Shown in pieces: positions 42,641 to 54,651 of a stretch of 64,000 bases of DNA. The DNA lies in NCBI RefSeq assembly GCF_029227915.1, contig NC_079886.1, forward strand, positions 20,000,501-20,064,500. Direction: 5' to 3'. Each line of letters starts with the position of its first letter. Positions within the stretch are counted from its first letter, which is position 1. The notes below the pieces were generated by a model. It saw only the letters and a program-made list of their open reading frames with translations. It was not told where the DNA came from and made no database searches. This DNA is from Hydractinia symbiolongicarpus (taxonomy: Eukaryota > Cnidaria > Hydrozoa > Anthoathecata > Hydractiniidae). The position numbers and the translations under genes were made by a program.

Positions 42641-44597
42641 CGCCCCGGCCTTTTGGGTGGAAATTCGTTATTTTCGCATTCACCATTTGGTGTCCCTTGA
42701 TCTAGTCATAAAATATTGTTCGTTAGTCACCGAGCATAGAAACGATACGTCATCCAAGGATTCTTCTTCAATTTGCGTTGCGTTGGTTTTGGAGCTTGTG
42801 CACGGCAGCGTAATGGTTCAATTTCTGCAGTTATTACAACGTTGTCTTGGCACTGTTCTCGTCCTTTCGCGAGGCGACTGCGGTTGCAGCCTCGGATGTC
42901 AGCTTCTTTTTATTATGGGCTGTGGCAGGTGATTGTATTGGTCCTAATTGTTTTACTCTATTATGCTGATTGTCAGCGCGGACCGGGGTGGTGATTCTTG
43001 CGGATACCAACGTAATATCTAGTTTAATATTGATTGTTACTTGTGAAGCTGGTGTAAGAAGTCCTTCAGTTAGTTTTTAGAGTGTCGTAATTTAGCCATA
43101 ATACTAAGTACCTTGCTTTGATGTGCCCAGTTAAGTAAAACCAGTAATGACGTGAGACATTATCATGTCCTCGGAGTATGATGTTCTGCAATTGTGTTGG
43201 GCGCGATCGCATTTCCTGACAAAATCACAGGATTCTGGCGCATGGAATAAATTGTTGCCCTGCACCTCCGAGTGGACACAGTTAAAAGGAATTCATCTTT
43301 GGGCCCACAAAATTAAAAAGCATCTCAATCACGGGAGAATCGCATGTAGATCAGAGTTTATTTTAAATTTTGGCTGGGTCTGTTAATTTTTTCATCTCTT
43401 CATAACGTCTCCAGGCATCAATGAATATAATTTATTTTTTTAGCCTCTGTACAGTCTGCAGTAATTACGGGTTAATCTGGTTTAAGATCGTTGGGTGGCG
43501 GATCCGGAGGATCGCTTTTTTAAAATCTATTTAATTTAAATCTTTTGTTTTAAACCTTTGTTTTAAGGAAAATATTTAATACATAAATTTCTGATACTTT
43601 TAGCTCAGTATCACCGTTAAACTGACTGCCTTTATACAACTTTGGCGCTAAGACCCTAATAAAAAATCGATGAGGTTGGGGACGAAGTTAACTTTTGTAT
43701 GTAATTTGTTCCTAAGGTGTGCGCTGCACATTACATACAATGAGTAAATATTTTTGTTTAATTAAAATGCTCTCACTCGTAGGTAAAATCTTTCATAGTA
43801 CAATACATTATTTTCGTACAAAGGGGGAGAGTTGTCTTGATGTATTTAAAAAACCACAAAACACGCAACAAAGAGAGATGTGCAGAAGTTTAAGAGACAT
43901 GCGAACGATTCATGTAGTGAATGTACGAAGAAAAATATGGGTATAACTGATGAGTTTAAGTGGGTTAAGTTTTTTCTGGATCACCACAATCCATTTGATT
44001 TTCACATGCCAAGAGTAAGTTAATTTTTTATATTAGAATAATACACACTTTTTTTGTAATAAATATTAGATTGGAGCTAGTGCTGCAGCTTTCTTATCAA
44101 TTTCATAATTTTTAAAATACTTTATTTCAATGATATTGGAAAAAATACAACAGGTAAAGAAGATACATTTATCATTATAGATTTTTTCTTCTAAAACATA
44201 GCTAAGGAAAATTTTTATATTTTTTTCTCAGCCACGTTACAAGAGCACGCCATATTGAAAGTAAGCATGGCAAAGGAGAATACTCAAGGTATAAGGGAGC
44301 AATTTTCGTTATTTTTGAAATATGATACAACATACAAGGAGTACTTAATTTTCTACCGGATAGTACCTTTAAGTTGGTTCACACACAACGACCATAAAGA
44401 ACTTCGAAGATGTTTTGGTTCTCGTCCAATGTTTGCGAGTCATAGATTTTTTATCCCACAAACTTATCTTTTCCCTCTAAAATTAAAACAGACTCTATGT
44501 AAGTTCTTTTTTTAAAAAATTTTTGTATATTTTATTATCGCTTGACTTTTTGCTACGATAAATAAATTACATTAGCGATCAATTAATTAGTCTTTTG
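42641..44597. other. Gypsy-flanking GC-richer sequence, then AT-rich DNA
   Basis: 42640-43060 and 43150-43390 have higher GC than their surroundings and probably derive from the decayed Gypsy copy. Open frames at 43719-43946 and 44255-44515 show no known motif; each could be a small exon but there is no support. Confidence 0.4.
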
Positions 44598-44832
44598 AGG
44601 CGGGGATACATGATCCGATTAATCGAATTCGATTTGTCGAAATTATATTGAGCATTAAAATAAAATCGAAACTTAACAGGTGGCAAGGTGATGATACCAA
44701 TCCAATTAATCGAATTCGATTTATCGAAATTATATTGAACATTAATATAAAACTGATTTTTGATGATTTCCTTTCGATATTTCCTTTCCAATTAATCGAA
44801 TTCGATTAATCGGATCGTGTATCACGCCTTTA
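44598..44832. mobile_element. 235-bp MITE with ~35-bp imperfect TIRs
   Basis: Left end GGCGGGGATACATGATCC and right end (reverse complement) GGCGTGATACACGATCC both run on into GATTAATCGAATTCGAT. An internal copy of the same palindrome, ATTAATCGAATTCGAT, followed by a 50-bp direct repeat (CGAAATTATATTGA[G/A]CATTAA) lies at 44702-44752. No target duplication was assigned. Confidence 0.7.
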
Positions 44833-47590
44833 GCCGCTCAGAAAACAATGGATTCGATTGAAAACGAGAAAAAAAAAGTGAAAATTGAAATAATGAGTAT
44901 ATATATTTAAGTAGATGTTTATCTAAAAAATCGAAATTGTTGTTAATATAAATTGTTTCAAAACGATTGGAATAAACGATATAATCCATGTATTGCCTCG
45001 TTCAATTCTGACTTTTTATTAGGGTTTACACTATGAATTTTTACCATCGTAAGTTGCTAGATAAAATGTAGATATCAAATTAACGGTCCCTGACCTTATC
45101 AAATCCGGACCATATATTATCTGTGCCCATGGAATAACTGAAACTCAGATTATTAGGTAGCGATATCTTAACGATTATCTAAACGCAAATTTCAAGAAAA
45201 TTTAATTTTTGATGATTGAATTCCGCATCATGCTTACAATATTTTAAAACCTCGGAAATTGATCTTTTTCAGCTTTTAATTGTTTACAATTTTCTGCATT
45301 TATTAAGTCATTTTTCTTAATGTTATTTTATGCCATACAATTTAAATTTTGTGTTAATACCTTTCCATACCAATATCACAATATGTATCTTGATTGGAGG
45401 CTTCGGTAGTTGCCAATTGGGATGGAGTATAGGTAAAGGTGCAAAATTATATGAATATTATTAGTATGTATTAAAATATAATATAAGATAATCCTGCAAA
45501 GAAGGGTAGCTAGTAGACTATTCACAATCATGGTTTTCAGTAGTTACAAATGCCAAAAGAGATTTTAAGGTCGAATTTTATGCTTGGTAAATCTAGTTTT
45601 TTTAAGGATAAATAAATGGATTTCTCCCGCGGAAGTTTAGACGGAAACGTTTTTCTCAGAGTAAACCTCTAATTTTAAATAACATATAAACACAAAGCCA
45701 CCGTGGCTACATCCAATATCTGGAAATGAATATTTGTTTCAGTGAGTTAAATTTTGTTTATGAACCAAGTTGTTTTCCTTGTCTTGTTTTTTTGTTTTCT
45801 GATATTAACTAAGAAAAATCACGTTGGGCTAGCTTTAGGCCAGGTTTAACTTTAAAGCAATATTACCTGTTAACCTAAATTTATCCTTTATTTAAAGAAT
45901 AATAGACTCGTAAATACTTGTAAATACTCGAAATTTCTGTTTTTAGATATTTGATTAGTTCCCATGTCGAAACTAATTTGGAACGCACAAGTAACGCCGA
46001 GCTGTAGCAAAAATTCTCATTAAAGTTTATTATTTACTAAAAGCGAATGATTATTGAGGACACAGTGTGATACGATTTTCCGTGAAAACAACGGAAATAT
46101 AATTTGCCTTTTTGAACATTGAGAATAAGAAAAATGATTTTTTGAGAATACGAGATTCCATTTTAGCGTATATATCTTTGATGCCGTTTCTTTCTCAGCA
46201 CCTTGACTTGTTTGACGCAATGAGCACATGAGATTTAAGTTATTTTGAAGTTTGATGTGGTCTTTAACAATAAGGTGTGTCTACTTAAATGATCTGAAAT
46301 TAGTCATTTAATTCTTCTAAACTTTTTTATTAAAAAGCCTGTGAAGTAAATAACGCCAGGAAACTCTTAATGAATACTATAACATAATATCAAGCTACCG
46401 AAGTAATAATTTAATGATACCAAAATAAAGCTGATACACTGCATGGATTACAAATTGGACCAACTTAATGAAACAAGATAGAATTCAAGTTGAATTTAGC
46501 CAAAAAATTAAGCGTGTATTGGTAATAGTGGTTTAGTCTGTCTTATCTGCATTTTTACCGTGTTTTGTGGCTTCAAAGTGGTAATAGTTCAGTTAAAGAG
46601 ACCATGGCAACGTAAGACTGGGCGAGAATTCAGAATGCTCAAACGAGTCAGTTGGACGAAGTTTCAACTTAAAATTACGCGCAAGTGGTTACACGGACAT
46701 TCTCAGTCTTCCTCAGTTATCCCCTTTTGAAAAGACTTTTTTTTTCAATTAACCACTGAGCAGCTTCACGATATTTGAGCTGCGGTTGGTGGCTAAGGTC
46801 AAGACCTAGACTGTTCATGTTTATTACTGTTGAGTAGCTCAGTTCATCCTCTTTAAAACTTTCCATGATAGCCTAGTCCTCAGAAGTTATGGCGCTCCGA
46901 CGGTGGGACTCCTTTTTGTCAGACTGTAGCCCGGGGATTTCCGGGACCTGTACTTTAAATAAAATTTTTTGATAAAGTACTGCAAATAGATGCTCACTAA
47001 AATATCGTGCAAATTTTGGCGCGATAGGGGTAAATTATTTTTTGACGTTTTTTTGTTTGGCGAAGGCGAATTTTTTTTTAAATCTAGCATCTAGTTTGGT
47101 GATAAGAGAAAAAAATTTTTTAAGGGGATTTAATTTGCAATGGAAAAATAATAAACACACAATCGCCAATTTTGCCATTTTTGGCAAAAAATGTTCGCCA
47201 AAGTTCATTATTTATTCAGATTTAGTCATTCACTGTTAAATTACGAAGGAAACGCCATATGGCAAATTAAGTATCGACGCCCTTCACTTTCAATTAAAAA
47301 CATGCATTGATTTAAATGGTATTTTGAATGAAATCAATGAATTCATGGTATAACTTGCGTTCCAGGTTGATGACAACTAAACAATTTTTGATTTCAATAT
47401 GTCACTTCATTTACTTGGCTTCGTAAATAATAGAAGTAAAAACATTACATTCTGAGTATAAAATATAGATTTTGCACTGATCTGGTATTCCTATAAACTT
47501 GGAATTGATAAGATTCTGAGATAACTTAGATTATTTTAAAATTCCTCTTCCTACGAAAAAAAGTTATAGATGTACCTACCTGTGTCTTTG
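44833..47590. other. non-coding interval upstream of the Rolling-stone-like exon
   Basis: No supported gene. The first exon or exons of the gene at 47597 should lie here or further upstream but could not be recognised. Confidence 0.4.
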
Positions 47591-47596
47591 TTTTAG

Positions 47597-48418
47597 TGGG
47601 TGTCGGTGAATCCTATTATACTTGTGGTAACCCGTGGTATATTTGCTGTGTATTGTATCGTGCTAATGGTTATGAGCATCGTTGTTGGAGCAAGTGAAGA
47701 ACCTTCCGAGGGCAAGTCACCAAAATGGTTAATCTTTGCCACAAGTTGGAATTACATGTTTGTGACGTTGTACTTCATGCTAGCATTTGGTATAAGTCTC
47801 ACGCAATCTGTCTTAGATTGTCGTGGAGGGTCAACACAGAAATCACCTGAGACTATACCGATAAACGCAGCAGAATCTGGTCCGAGTTATTCCACAACCA
47901 CTCATGATGATGGAGCTCAGACTGATAAAAAGAAAACAGATTTGAAAATAAAACTACCGTGGAAGTTGAAGATCTTTTGGGTAGTTTTCAACGTGGCTAT
48001 TAACTTGAGCACACTTGTTGTAATTGCATATTGGGGATTGGTCCATGATTATCGAAAGAAATTAGAATTCAAATTAGTCACATACCTACTTGTTGATCGC
48101 CAAGGTATCAACTTCGCATTAATGGTTGTTGATTTTCTTCTGCACAAGATTCCATTTCGCATTTTACATTTTATATATCCCCTTGCTATAACTGTTTTAT
48201 ATGTTATATTCAACGTTATTTACTGGAAAATCTCGGGCCACAGTGTGTATAAATTGGATTGGAGTGGTCGCACTGGTGTCAGTATAGGGGTAGTGATTGG
48301 TATCCTCCTTATAATCATGGTTGTACAAATAGTTTGGTATTTCCTTCACAAAGGGAAGAAGCATATAGCGGAAAAGAAGTCGGGAAAATTGTTAGAGGTA
48401 GACGCGGGTGACGAATAA
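47597..48418 (+). CDS. Rolling-stone-like multi-pass membrane protein, last exon
   Basis: The reading frame opens directly after the acceptor TTTGTTTTAG (ends 47596) with TGG GTG TCG..., so the GTG at 47600 is internal and upstream exon(s) supply the N-terminus. About 273 residues are encoded to the TAA at 48416-48418. Six hydrophobic spans are visible, starting IILVVTRGIFAVYCIVL, LIFATSWNYMFVTLYF, FWVVFNVAINLSTLVVI, YLLVDRQGINFALMVV, FIYPLAITVLYVIFNVIYW and GVVIGILLIIMVVQIVWYF, with a charged Ser/Thr-rich loop (about residues 75-115) and a Lys-rich cytoplasmic-type tail. The FATSWNY and IYPL..LYVIFNVIYW blocks resemble the Rolling stone (Rost) family, which acts in myoblast fusion in flies; function in this animal is unknown. 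AATAAA at 48604 is a likely poly(A) signal. The frame is intact. Confidence 0.75.
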   Translation, partial: WVSVNPIILVVTRGIFAVYCIVLMVMSIVVGASEEPSEGKSPKWLIFATSWNYMFVTLYFMLAFGISLTQSVLDCRGGSTQKSPETIPINAAESGPSYSTTTHDDGAQTDKKKTDLKIKLPWKLKIFWVVFNVAINLSTLVVIAYWGLVHDYRKKLEFKLVTYLLVDRQGINFALMVVDFLLHKIPFRILHFIYPLAITVLYVIFNVIYWKISGHSVYKLDWSGRTGVSIGVVIGILLIIMVVQIVWYFLHKGKKHIAEKKSGKLLEVDAGDE

Positions 48419-48911
48419 TGTATTCTTCTATGCAATACAAACAAACTTTATATAATCCTCTTGATAGCTGTTTTGAACGCTTGTATTTAACACATTCAAC
48501 AAAAGAAAAATCAGTTCCAATTGGTGTGAAGTATAGTGATTATCTTTGATTTGCCTTTACTGAAATAGAACCTCCATATGTAATGCTTGCAAATTTTCAT
48601 GTAAATAAATGCATCGCGTAAAGTATAAGTTAGGCATTAAGAACTTTATCAACTAATTATCTTATGATAATCACCGAAAAATAAAAATTTCAATTGATCA
48701 TTAGAAGCAGATGTGTGAAGATAGTCACTAAGTTTGGTGAAATAGCTAAAACATTATGAAAAAGCCAAAGAGCACACACAACTTGTTACGGGAAAGTAGT
48801 AATGCGCGAAGTATTTGAATTGACTTAAATTACCATTTTTTGTATCTGCATTTAGGCATCTCAGATATTTATTCCCTTATTGCCAATTAATATTTATGGC
48901 TTTCTAAATTA

Positions 48912-49852
48912 TTAATAATCTTTTTCCAATTGTGTAATGATTAGGCTAAGTAGTTCACCCGTCAAAGACTCCACGGATGCGCCACTGACAACGGCTTTAA
49001 GATTTTGTGCGTGGTTCAGCATAAACCGCTTGTGGCCGATAAAGAACACAATACTAGTACACGTCTGGATATCAAGTAACGAGTGGTTACACAGAATCAC
49101 GTGACCAGCACTCTGTATTCGGTATATTGCAAAAGTTATCTTTTTTGTCAGCAAGAATTAGTAAGAATTTAGGGCAATAAAATATTCGAGTAGGTGTTAC
49201 TTAAGCGTGGTTCCCACCGGAACGCATTTTGTTAACGTAATTTTTCTAAACGCCGAGCGCTAAGTTTATAGGACCCAGCGTTAAATTACCTCAGCCCTGC
49301 TTTAGGACAACAGCGCCCGGCGTTAAACCTTAACGCATATGTGCCCAGTGGGAATTCAAAATTGTCACTAGCACCACCTTTGTAAAGAGTTTCGCAAATT
49401 TATTTAAAAAAATGGCGAGTTTGAATACACACTTACTTTTCCTTCCTTACTTTATCCAATGTATGAAATAGATTATACAATTCAATAAATGTTTTTTTTC
49501 TTGTAACTATAGGTATTGCCGTATGTGTTTGATCACTTTTTGGAATTATTAAAGCCTGGTATTTCCAAGGAAACAACAACATTCCTTTAACAAATCCCGC
49601 CAAAAACTCGATTAGCAGTAACCCTACGAAATCTTGCTTCGGGAGAGAGTCAACAGTCCCTCGCATGGTCTTGCGGAACAGGAAATCAACGATTTTAAAC
49701 GATTTCGACTTGGGATACTTTTTCTCCAAACCAAACTTTCCTCGAACACCCATCTCTATATCTACTTGTATGCCCTTAGGCTTTGCCTTATGACACCACA
49801 TGAAAAACTTTGCGCTTGCCCCATCATTATTTGCAGGGTTAATAATCCTCAA
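48912..49852 (-). CDS. two probable exons of an unrecognised gene, abutting the Polinton
   Basis: Exon A, about 49852-49449, has no stop for about 134 codons in AT-rich DNA (for example KFGLEKKYPKSKSFKIVDF, LLIEFLAGFVKGMLLFPWKY). It can end at GATAAA|GTAAGG in phase 0. Exon B starts after an acceptor at ATACAG (phase 0) near 49120 and reads SAGHVILCNHSLL, GHKRFMLNHAQNLKAVV and LLSLIITQLEKDY to TAA at 48914-48912. Joining the two keeps frame. I recognise no domain. The upstream edge of exon A coincides with the Polinton terminus at 49841, so the 5' part of the gene has been displaced or lost, and the polypyrimidine tract before exon A would lie in the Polinton end. Could be a decayed host gene or an element-derived frame. 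Confidence 0.4.
49209..49355. mobile_element. ~147-bp MITE
   Basis: Imperfect inverted ends GTTCCCACCGGAACGCAT and (complement of the right end) ATTCCCACTGGGCACATATG, with inner inverted AACGCC/GGCGTT blocks. It lies in the intron proposed between exons A and B of the preceding gene. No clear target duplication. Confidence 0.5.
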
Positions 49853-50195
49853 ACATGAAAAGGAATGGGGAATCCATATTTAGGGTTTACTATACCACAC
49901 ATACTGTCAGAAGGCGATATTTTACCATTTGAGAGGGTCTACAAGTGTTTATAGTGTTGCCAATGCCTGGGAGTAGTATATATTTTAAGGCTGGGTAAAT
50001 ACTTGGATGTACCATTTCATTATTTTGAAGTATCTACAATATAGGAAATTGTACATTTTCTATGGGTAACGCCACGGACCCCCAATATAAGGAATAGAAA
50101 AAGTTAACATATGTCCATTTTTAAGGGGTAACTTTTCAACGCCCCTAGATTTAAGGTCATTTAGTGTCCCTAATATAAGGAATAGAAAAAGTTCA
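49841..50195 (+). repeat. Polinton left terminal inverted repeat
   Basis: Starts AATAATCCTCAAACATG. It pairs with the right end through GTTTACTATACCACACATAC, ACTGTCAGA, GTTGCCAATGC and ATACTTGGATGTACCATTTC. Contains tandem phrases around GGAATAGAAAAAGTT (50091 and 50176) that also recur in the right arm. Confidence 0.88.
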
Positions 50196-50270
50196 AATGT
50201 TATAATGGTAGTTGTGACGTCATCGTTTAATGGAATAGATTTAAAGAAATAACATGTATGTATATAATAA

Positions 50271-51069
50271 ATGAATAGACTTACAGATATAGAAATGTCT
50301 AAATTAGATGATGATGATTTACTTAATTATATAGAGTATTATATGGATGATTATTTTGGTGTTACTGATGATAAGGATGATAGGGATGATATAGATTGTA
50401 CTTGTGATGTGGATAAGATTAAGAGTACAACAGCATCGACACTAGTTTGTCCAAAATGTAATGAAATTCCAGTTATATAAATTCATACAGTGTTTTCTAA
50501 CGTTGCACATTTCGGAAGAAGTGCATGTACTAGAGGGATGGGATTCTAAATTAGCTCCTATGTATTCAAGATCAAGTGGTACCTGATAATGTGATAACGT
50601 TGTGGAGTCAGATTAATAATACAGACAATTTAGCATATACAATTATGTTATACTATTGAGTATCCCCATACTAGAATCACTATTAAAGAAGAAGAAGTTG
50701 TCCTATAAAAATAGTATATTTTACACTTATTTCACAATAATGAATCAACCGTTTCCACATCTAACAATAGAGGAACGTAATCGAGTACAGCATCTATTTA
50801 CTGTCATAATTCGCTCATACAATAAGTACAAACCAAATAAGAAACGTCGCCTACTAAACTATCATGTTCAAGAAATGATAAACTTTCCACAGTAATATGA
50901 ATACTGAACAGACAAACCGAAATAATATCTTCAAGAAAAAGAGCTTTATAAACTATTACTTTACACTAAAAAATATATACTTCAAGCACTGGGTATGAAT
51001 GAATATGCAAAAATATTTCCACAATTAAAAACACAATCTAGGCAGGAAATAGAGCAATATGGGCTTTAA
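50271..51069 (+). pseudogene. VLTF3-like late transcription factor gene of the Polinton
   Basis: The first open frame (50271-50480) is acidic and ends in a zinc-binding half (STLVCPKCNEIPVI). Past several breaks, PDNVITLWSQI (about 50580), LLKKKKLSYKN (50671-50705) and FPHLTIEERNRVQHLF...IIRSYNKYKPNKKRRLLNY (50752-50862) follow the order seen in poxvirus late transcription factor VLTF3-like proteins that Polintons and large DNA viruses carry. A further decayed stretch to 51069 may be its C-terminus. Assignment rests on block order in memory, so moderate confidence. Confidence 0.55.
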
Positions 51070-51072
51070 TAT

Positions 51073-52052
51073 CTAAGGATTCAAAATGGGCTGAAGCTTT
51101 TCATAAAGAAATGATCTCTTAGGACCATCCAAATAATATTTAGTTGGTTGATTACGTTTAATGTATCTATCTTTTATTTTATATACGTCCACCGACCATA
51201 TTGGGTCAATAGATCGTTTTCGTCTTTCACCTTTATAAATGTGTCCTTCCAATTCACCAGGCTCATATTGATATCTAACGTTGGTACCAACATCTAGCAA
51301 TGTTTTATTATCAACTTTGCTGTGACAATCCCTGTTTTATTGAAGTACGTTTTATGGCATCTACTGGTTTCATATCAATTAGTCTGGTTTTTTCGTTATG
51401 CAATGCACTAACTACCGTTTGCAATCCAACCATACCAACAATACCAACCCATTCTCTGTTACTTTTTGATAGATCTTCGAACTCTTTATGGTATTGATAA
51501 CTAAACATTCTATCCGCTAATGTTTTATTAAATCGTTCAACAATACCTTGACTTCTATGTTGGCTAGGATTACCACGTTGTATTATGACTCCATGCTTGT
51601 TCATAATTTTGATAACATCACCATGAAATTCTTTGCCAGCATCACAAATTAATGTTTTGGGAAATTTTAATTCGGTATTAACATGTATCCAATTAAAGGC
51701 TTCAACAGTTTCTTTTGATCTTTTACTAGTTAGTTGATATGCTGATTTATACCTACTAGCTACATCCACAACACAGAGAGCATACTTATATGTTTTTCTT
51801 TTGTACTTATCATTTGGAAGATACAAGACATCTACCTGCTGAATATCATTGGGTGTAGCATAAATAGAAAATGAGAAATTGGGTCTCGGAATATACTTTG
51901 GTGCTGGTAGATATATTTGATACAGTGGTTGTTTTAGTAGCCATTTTTCTGCTTCGTCATTGGTTGTACCAGGTTTTTTAGCCAACTTACTTATTGCACT
52001 TTTACCTCGCCGGTAGCCAGTATCAGTGTAATAATTAGTAATTCGTAATTCG
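51073..52052 (-). pseudogene. Polinton retroviral-type integrase
   Basis: The main frame, 52052-51311, opens without a Met after a stop. The catalytic DDE core is complete: VDVLYLPNDKY (first Asp, about 51845), CVVDVASRYKSAY, LICDAGKEFHG (second Asp, about 51640) and SQHRSQGIVERFNKTLADRM (the Glu, about 51545). A one-base frame change near 51315 leads into the C-terminal domain (DVGTNVRYQYEPGELEGHIY, SVDVYKIKDRY), which ends at 51073. The core therefore looks recently functional. It inserts Polinton DNA into the chromosome. Confidence 0.85.
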
Positions 52053-52119
52053 AGTAGTAATTGTTATAATATATGGAGTATAATATCTATGGACCATAAA
52101 TCTTCTCATACCTGTTACT

Positions 52120-52405
52120 CTTTCCATTGATTGGTGGACATAGTTCAATAATAATACCATCTAATACCACCGTATCTGATAGAAATGTAGTATCCTCAGA
52201 TTTTATTCCATTTAGAAATGATTGTATTTGGAACCTTATTGTATTTGCATATTTCAACTTTATTTGCTATATTAGTTTTTGTCATGCATCCTTGGATTAT
52301 AACACCAACTCCACTAATTGTACCAAGAACCATAGCGTTTGCAGTGATTGATCCAGCAATCCCACCAACAACAATTAATGTTATACTAACCATTTTTATA
52401 ACCAA
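52120..52405 (-). pseudogene. Polinton small hydrophobic protein
   Basis: From the ATG at 52405: a glycine-rich hydrophobic span (ITLIVVGGIAGSITANAMV, LGTISGVGVIIQGCM) then a basic part (KVEICKYNKV). The frame breaks near 52200 and continues weakly to 52120 (FLSDTVVLDGIII). Small membrane-type proteins like this occur in many animal Polintons; role unknown, perhaps virion or membrane associated. Confidence 0.5.
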
Positions 52406-53498
52406 TTTTAATTTTTTAGTACGTTTTTATTTCCATTTGTAGTATATGTACAACTTATGGTAATATTTATACAAATTCAATAGTTTACCTATTTCAGCGT
52501 CTAAACAATCTTCACCGCTATATCCAAAGCATATGATTTGTTTCATTATATTATATGTAAAATAAATTATTCTAGTTATATATTATACAATGGCAGAAGG
52601 ATTTGAAACATTAGGTAACGATGAATTTAATAAAACTTTCGATGAATCTGAAGATTATAATGATGATAGTGTATTAGATTTTGATGAAACGTATCATGAG
52701 CAAAATGAATTAGAAACAAGGTTAAATATAGATAGAGATGTAATGTCAGAAGAGCAAATAACTGAAATAGAATAATTGATGAAAGGTATTAGGAACATAA
52801 CTAAAAGAGCTGAAAAACAAAAATTTAGGATTGCTAAAACGATAGTATCGAAACTGCATAAAGAATATGTTAAAATAAAAGAAAATAAATTGATACAGAA
52901 AGCGGTAAAATATTGTATGATAGTCTTGAATTTAAAGATGAAAAGATTATATTCATTAGTGCAACAGGTTCACCTAAAGAATTATTAATTGGGGAAAATT
53001 TATCAACCCCCAAAAAGTATAGGAAAATATTAGGTGTATTCTTAGGTATAATTCTTAAGAAATATGGGTTTTGATCAAAATTCATCTAAATCAGATATCA
53101 AATATCAAAAGATGCTACTAAACTAAATGGAGATTTAAATGAATTAGGCCATGATAATAAAGTCTTTGATATGGAAATGGATGATATTAAAAAATTAGAA
53201 GGAACAACAAAAGCCATAGATGATTTTAGACACACTATAGAAACATCCTTTGGGGGGAAAGTTACATCCTTAGGTGGCGATGAAAATACACCGCTACAAA
53301 ATAGAGAACTAAAATTAAGAAATAATGCATTTAACAAACTCATAAATTGAATTAAAGCTATATATGATAGAATAAAGGAAACCAAAAATAGGGAAAAGAA
53401 GGCGTACATAAATCCTAAGGTAATGGAAGATGATGAGAGCTATACCGATGAGCAGAAACAGGAAGTTAAAGATAGAATAGATAAAGAAAATTAAGATC

Positions 53499-54259
53499 TT
53501 AACCCTATTCGGTCCGGGGTTTTTCGAACATACTATGACCGGGGGGGGGGGGGGGGGGGGCGGATTCCGCCCCCCCTCAATAACTTTTCATAGGGTTGTT
53601 CAAATTGAATCAAACTAGGCACACTTATAGTACGTCATAAAAGGAACAAAATGGCGCCAAAAAAAATTTGCTTGCGTCAGCACATTTTCTGTGACGTCAT
53701 CAAAAGCTTGAAAATTGTTAAAAATGCCACTTTCTGCTTAAAATATAATTACTTTTGTTCTAGAGCGAATTTTTACAATCTGTTTGAAGTTTCTGAAAGC
53801 TAAATAAAAGTTATTTAACATATCTTCCGGTTTTTACATGGATCGGATGAAAAATTGCCAAAAATTGCCCGAAAATCCGTTTTTTTCCGATTTTCGGGTA
53901 AAATCCGTCAAAATCGGGAAATCGGATTAGTCACGTGTTCAAATTATTCAAAATGATTCTTCTTGATGAAACAAAGTTGTGTTGCAAGTTTCAAGTTCTA
54001 AGGATATTCCTAACAGGAGTTATTATATTTTCCCCATTATAAGGATTTCATAGAGATTTTTAGGGGTAGTTTCGAGTAATGGCCAATATCAAAGCCTCTG
54101 AATGGTATGGGACCTAAAGAATTAGCATGCAGGTGTCTAATAGATAAATGTTGAAACTCAGTAAGTATCATAGCCATATAACAAAGCAATCAGGAGTTAT
54201 TAAAAAAAAACCGTCAGGGGGGGCGGAATCCGCCCCCCCCCCGGACCGAATAGGGTTAA
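53499..54259. mobile_element. TTAA-flanked element, copy 1 (753 bp)
   Basis: TIR CCCTATTCGGTCCGGGG and its complement at 53503 and 54255, with TTAA duplicated at both sides (53499-53502, 54256-54259), as in piggyBac and Kolobok groups. Inside, near each end, is a palindromic GGCGGAATCCGCC flanked by G or C runs, including G20 at 53541-53560. No coding capacity. It interrupts the large Polinton ORF. An inverted second copy lies at 61369-62124. Confidence 0.93.
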
Positions 54260-54651
54260 GAAAAATAATGAAGATCTAAGTAAGTTAAAAGATGAATATT
54301 TAAATCAAATACAAAAAATTAAACAGTCACTTTTAAATTTTGAAGATAAGGAAACAGGTACACTAGGCGAACGGATTAAAAACCTCTTCCGTGAACAAGG
54401 TATAACAATAGTATCAATTATGACAACCTTTGGTATGACTATTGGTTTCCTCGTTGAAGCATTAACCGGTGGTGGATCAGCAGCGGTGGCAGCCAGTGAT
54501 GGAGGTGGTGATACACATGGTGGCAAAGGAGGTGCCAAAGAATGGATAAAGAACAAGTTGAAAGCACTCGCTGGCCTACTTGGTAAATTATCAGGAAAAG
54601 CAGCAGCATAACAGGAATAGGATCCTTGGTCGCATCGATACTAAATAGAGC

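Noticed and set aside
47600-47602. GTG at 47600 as the start codon of the Rolling-stone-like protein
   Set aside because: A splice acceptor ends at 47596 and the frame is open up to it, so GTG is an internal valine codon.
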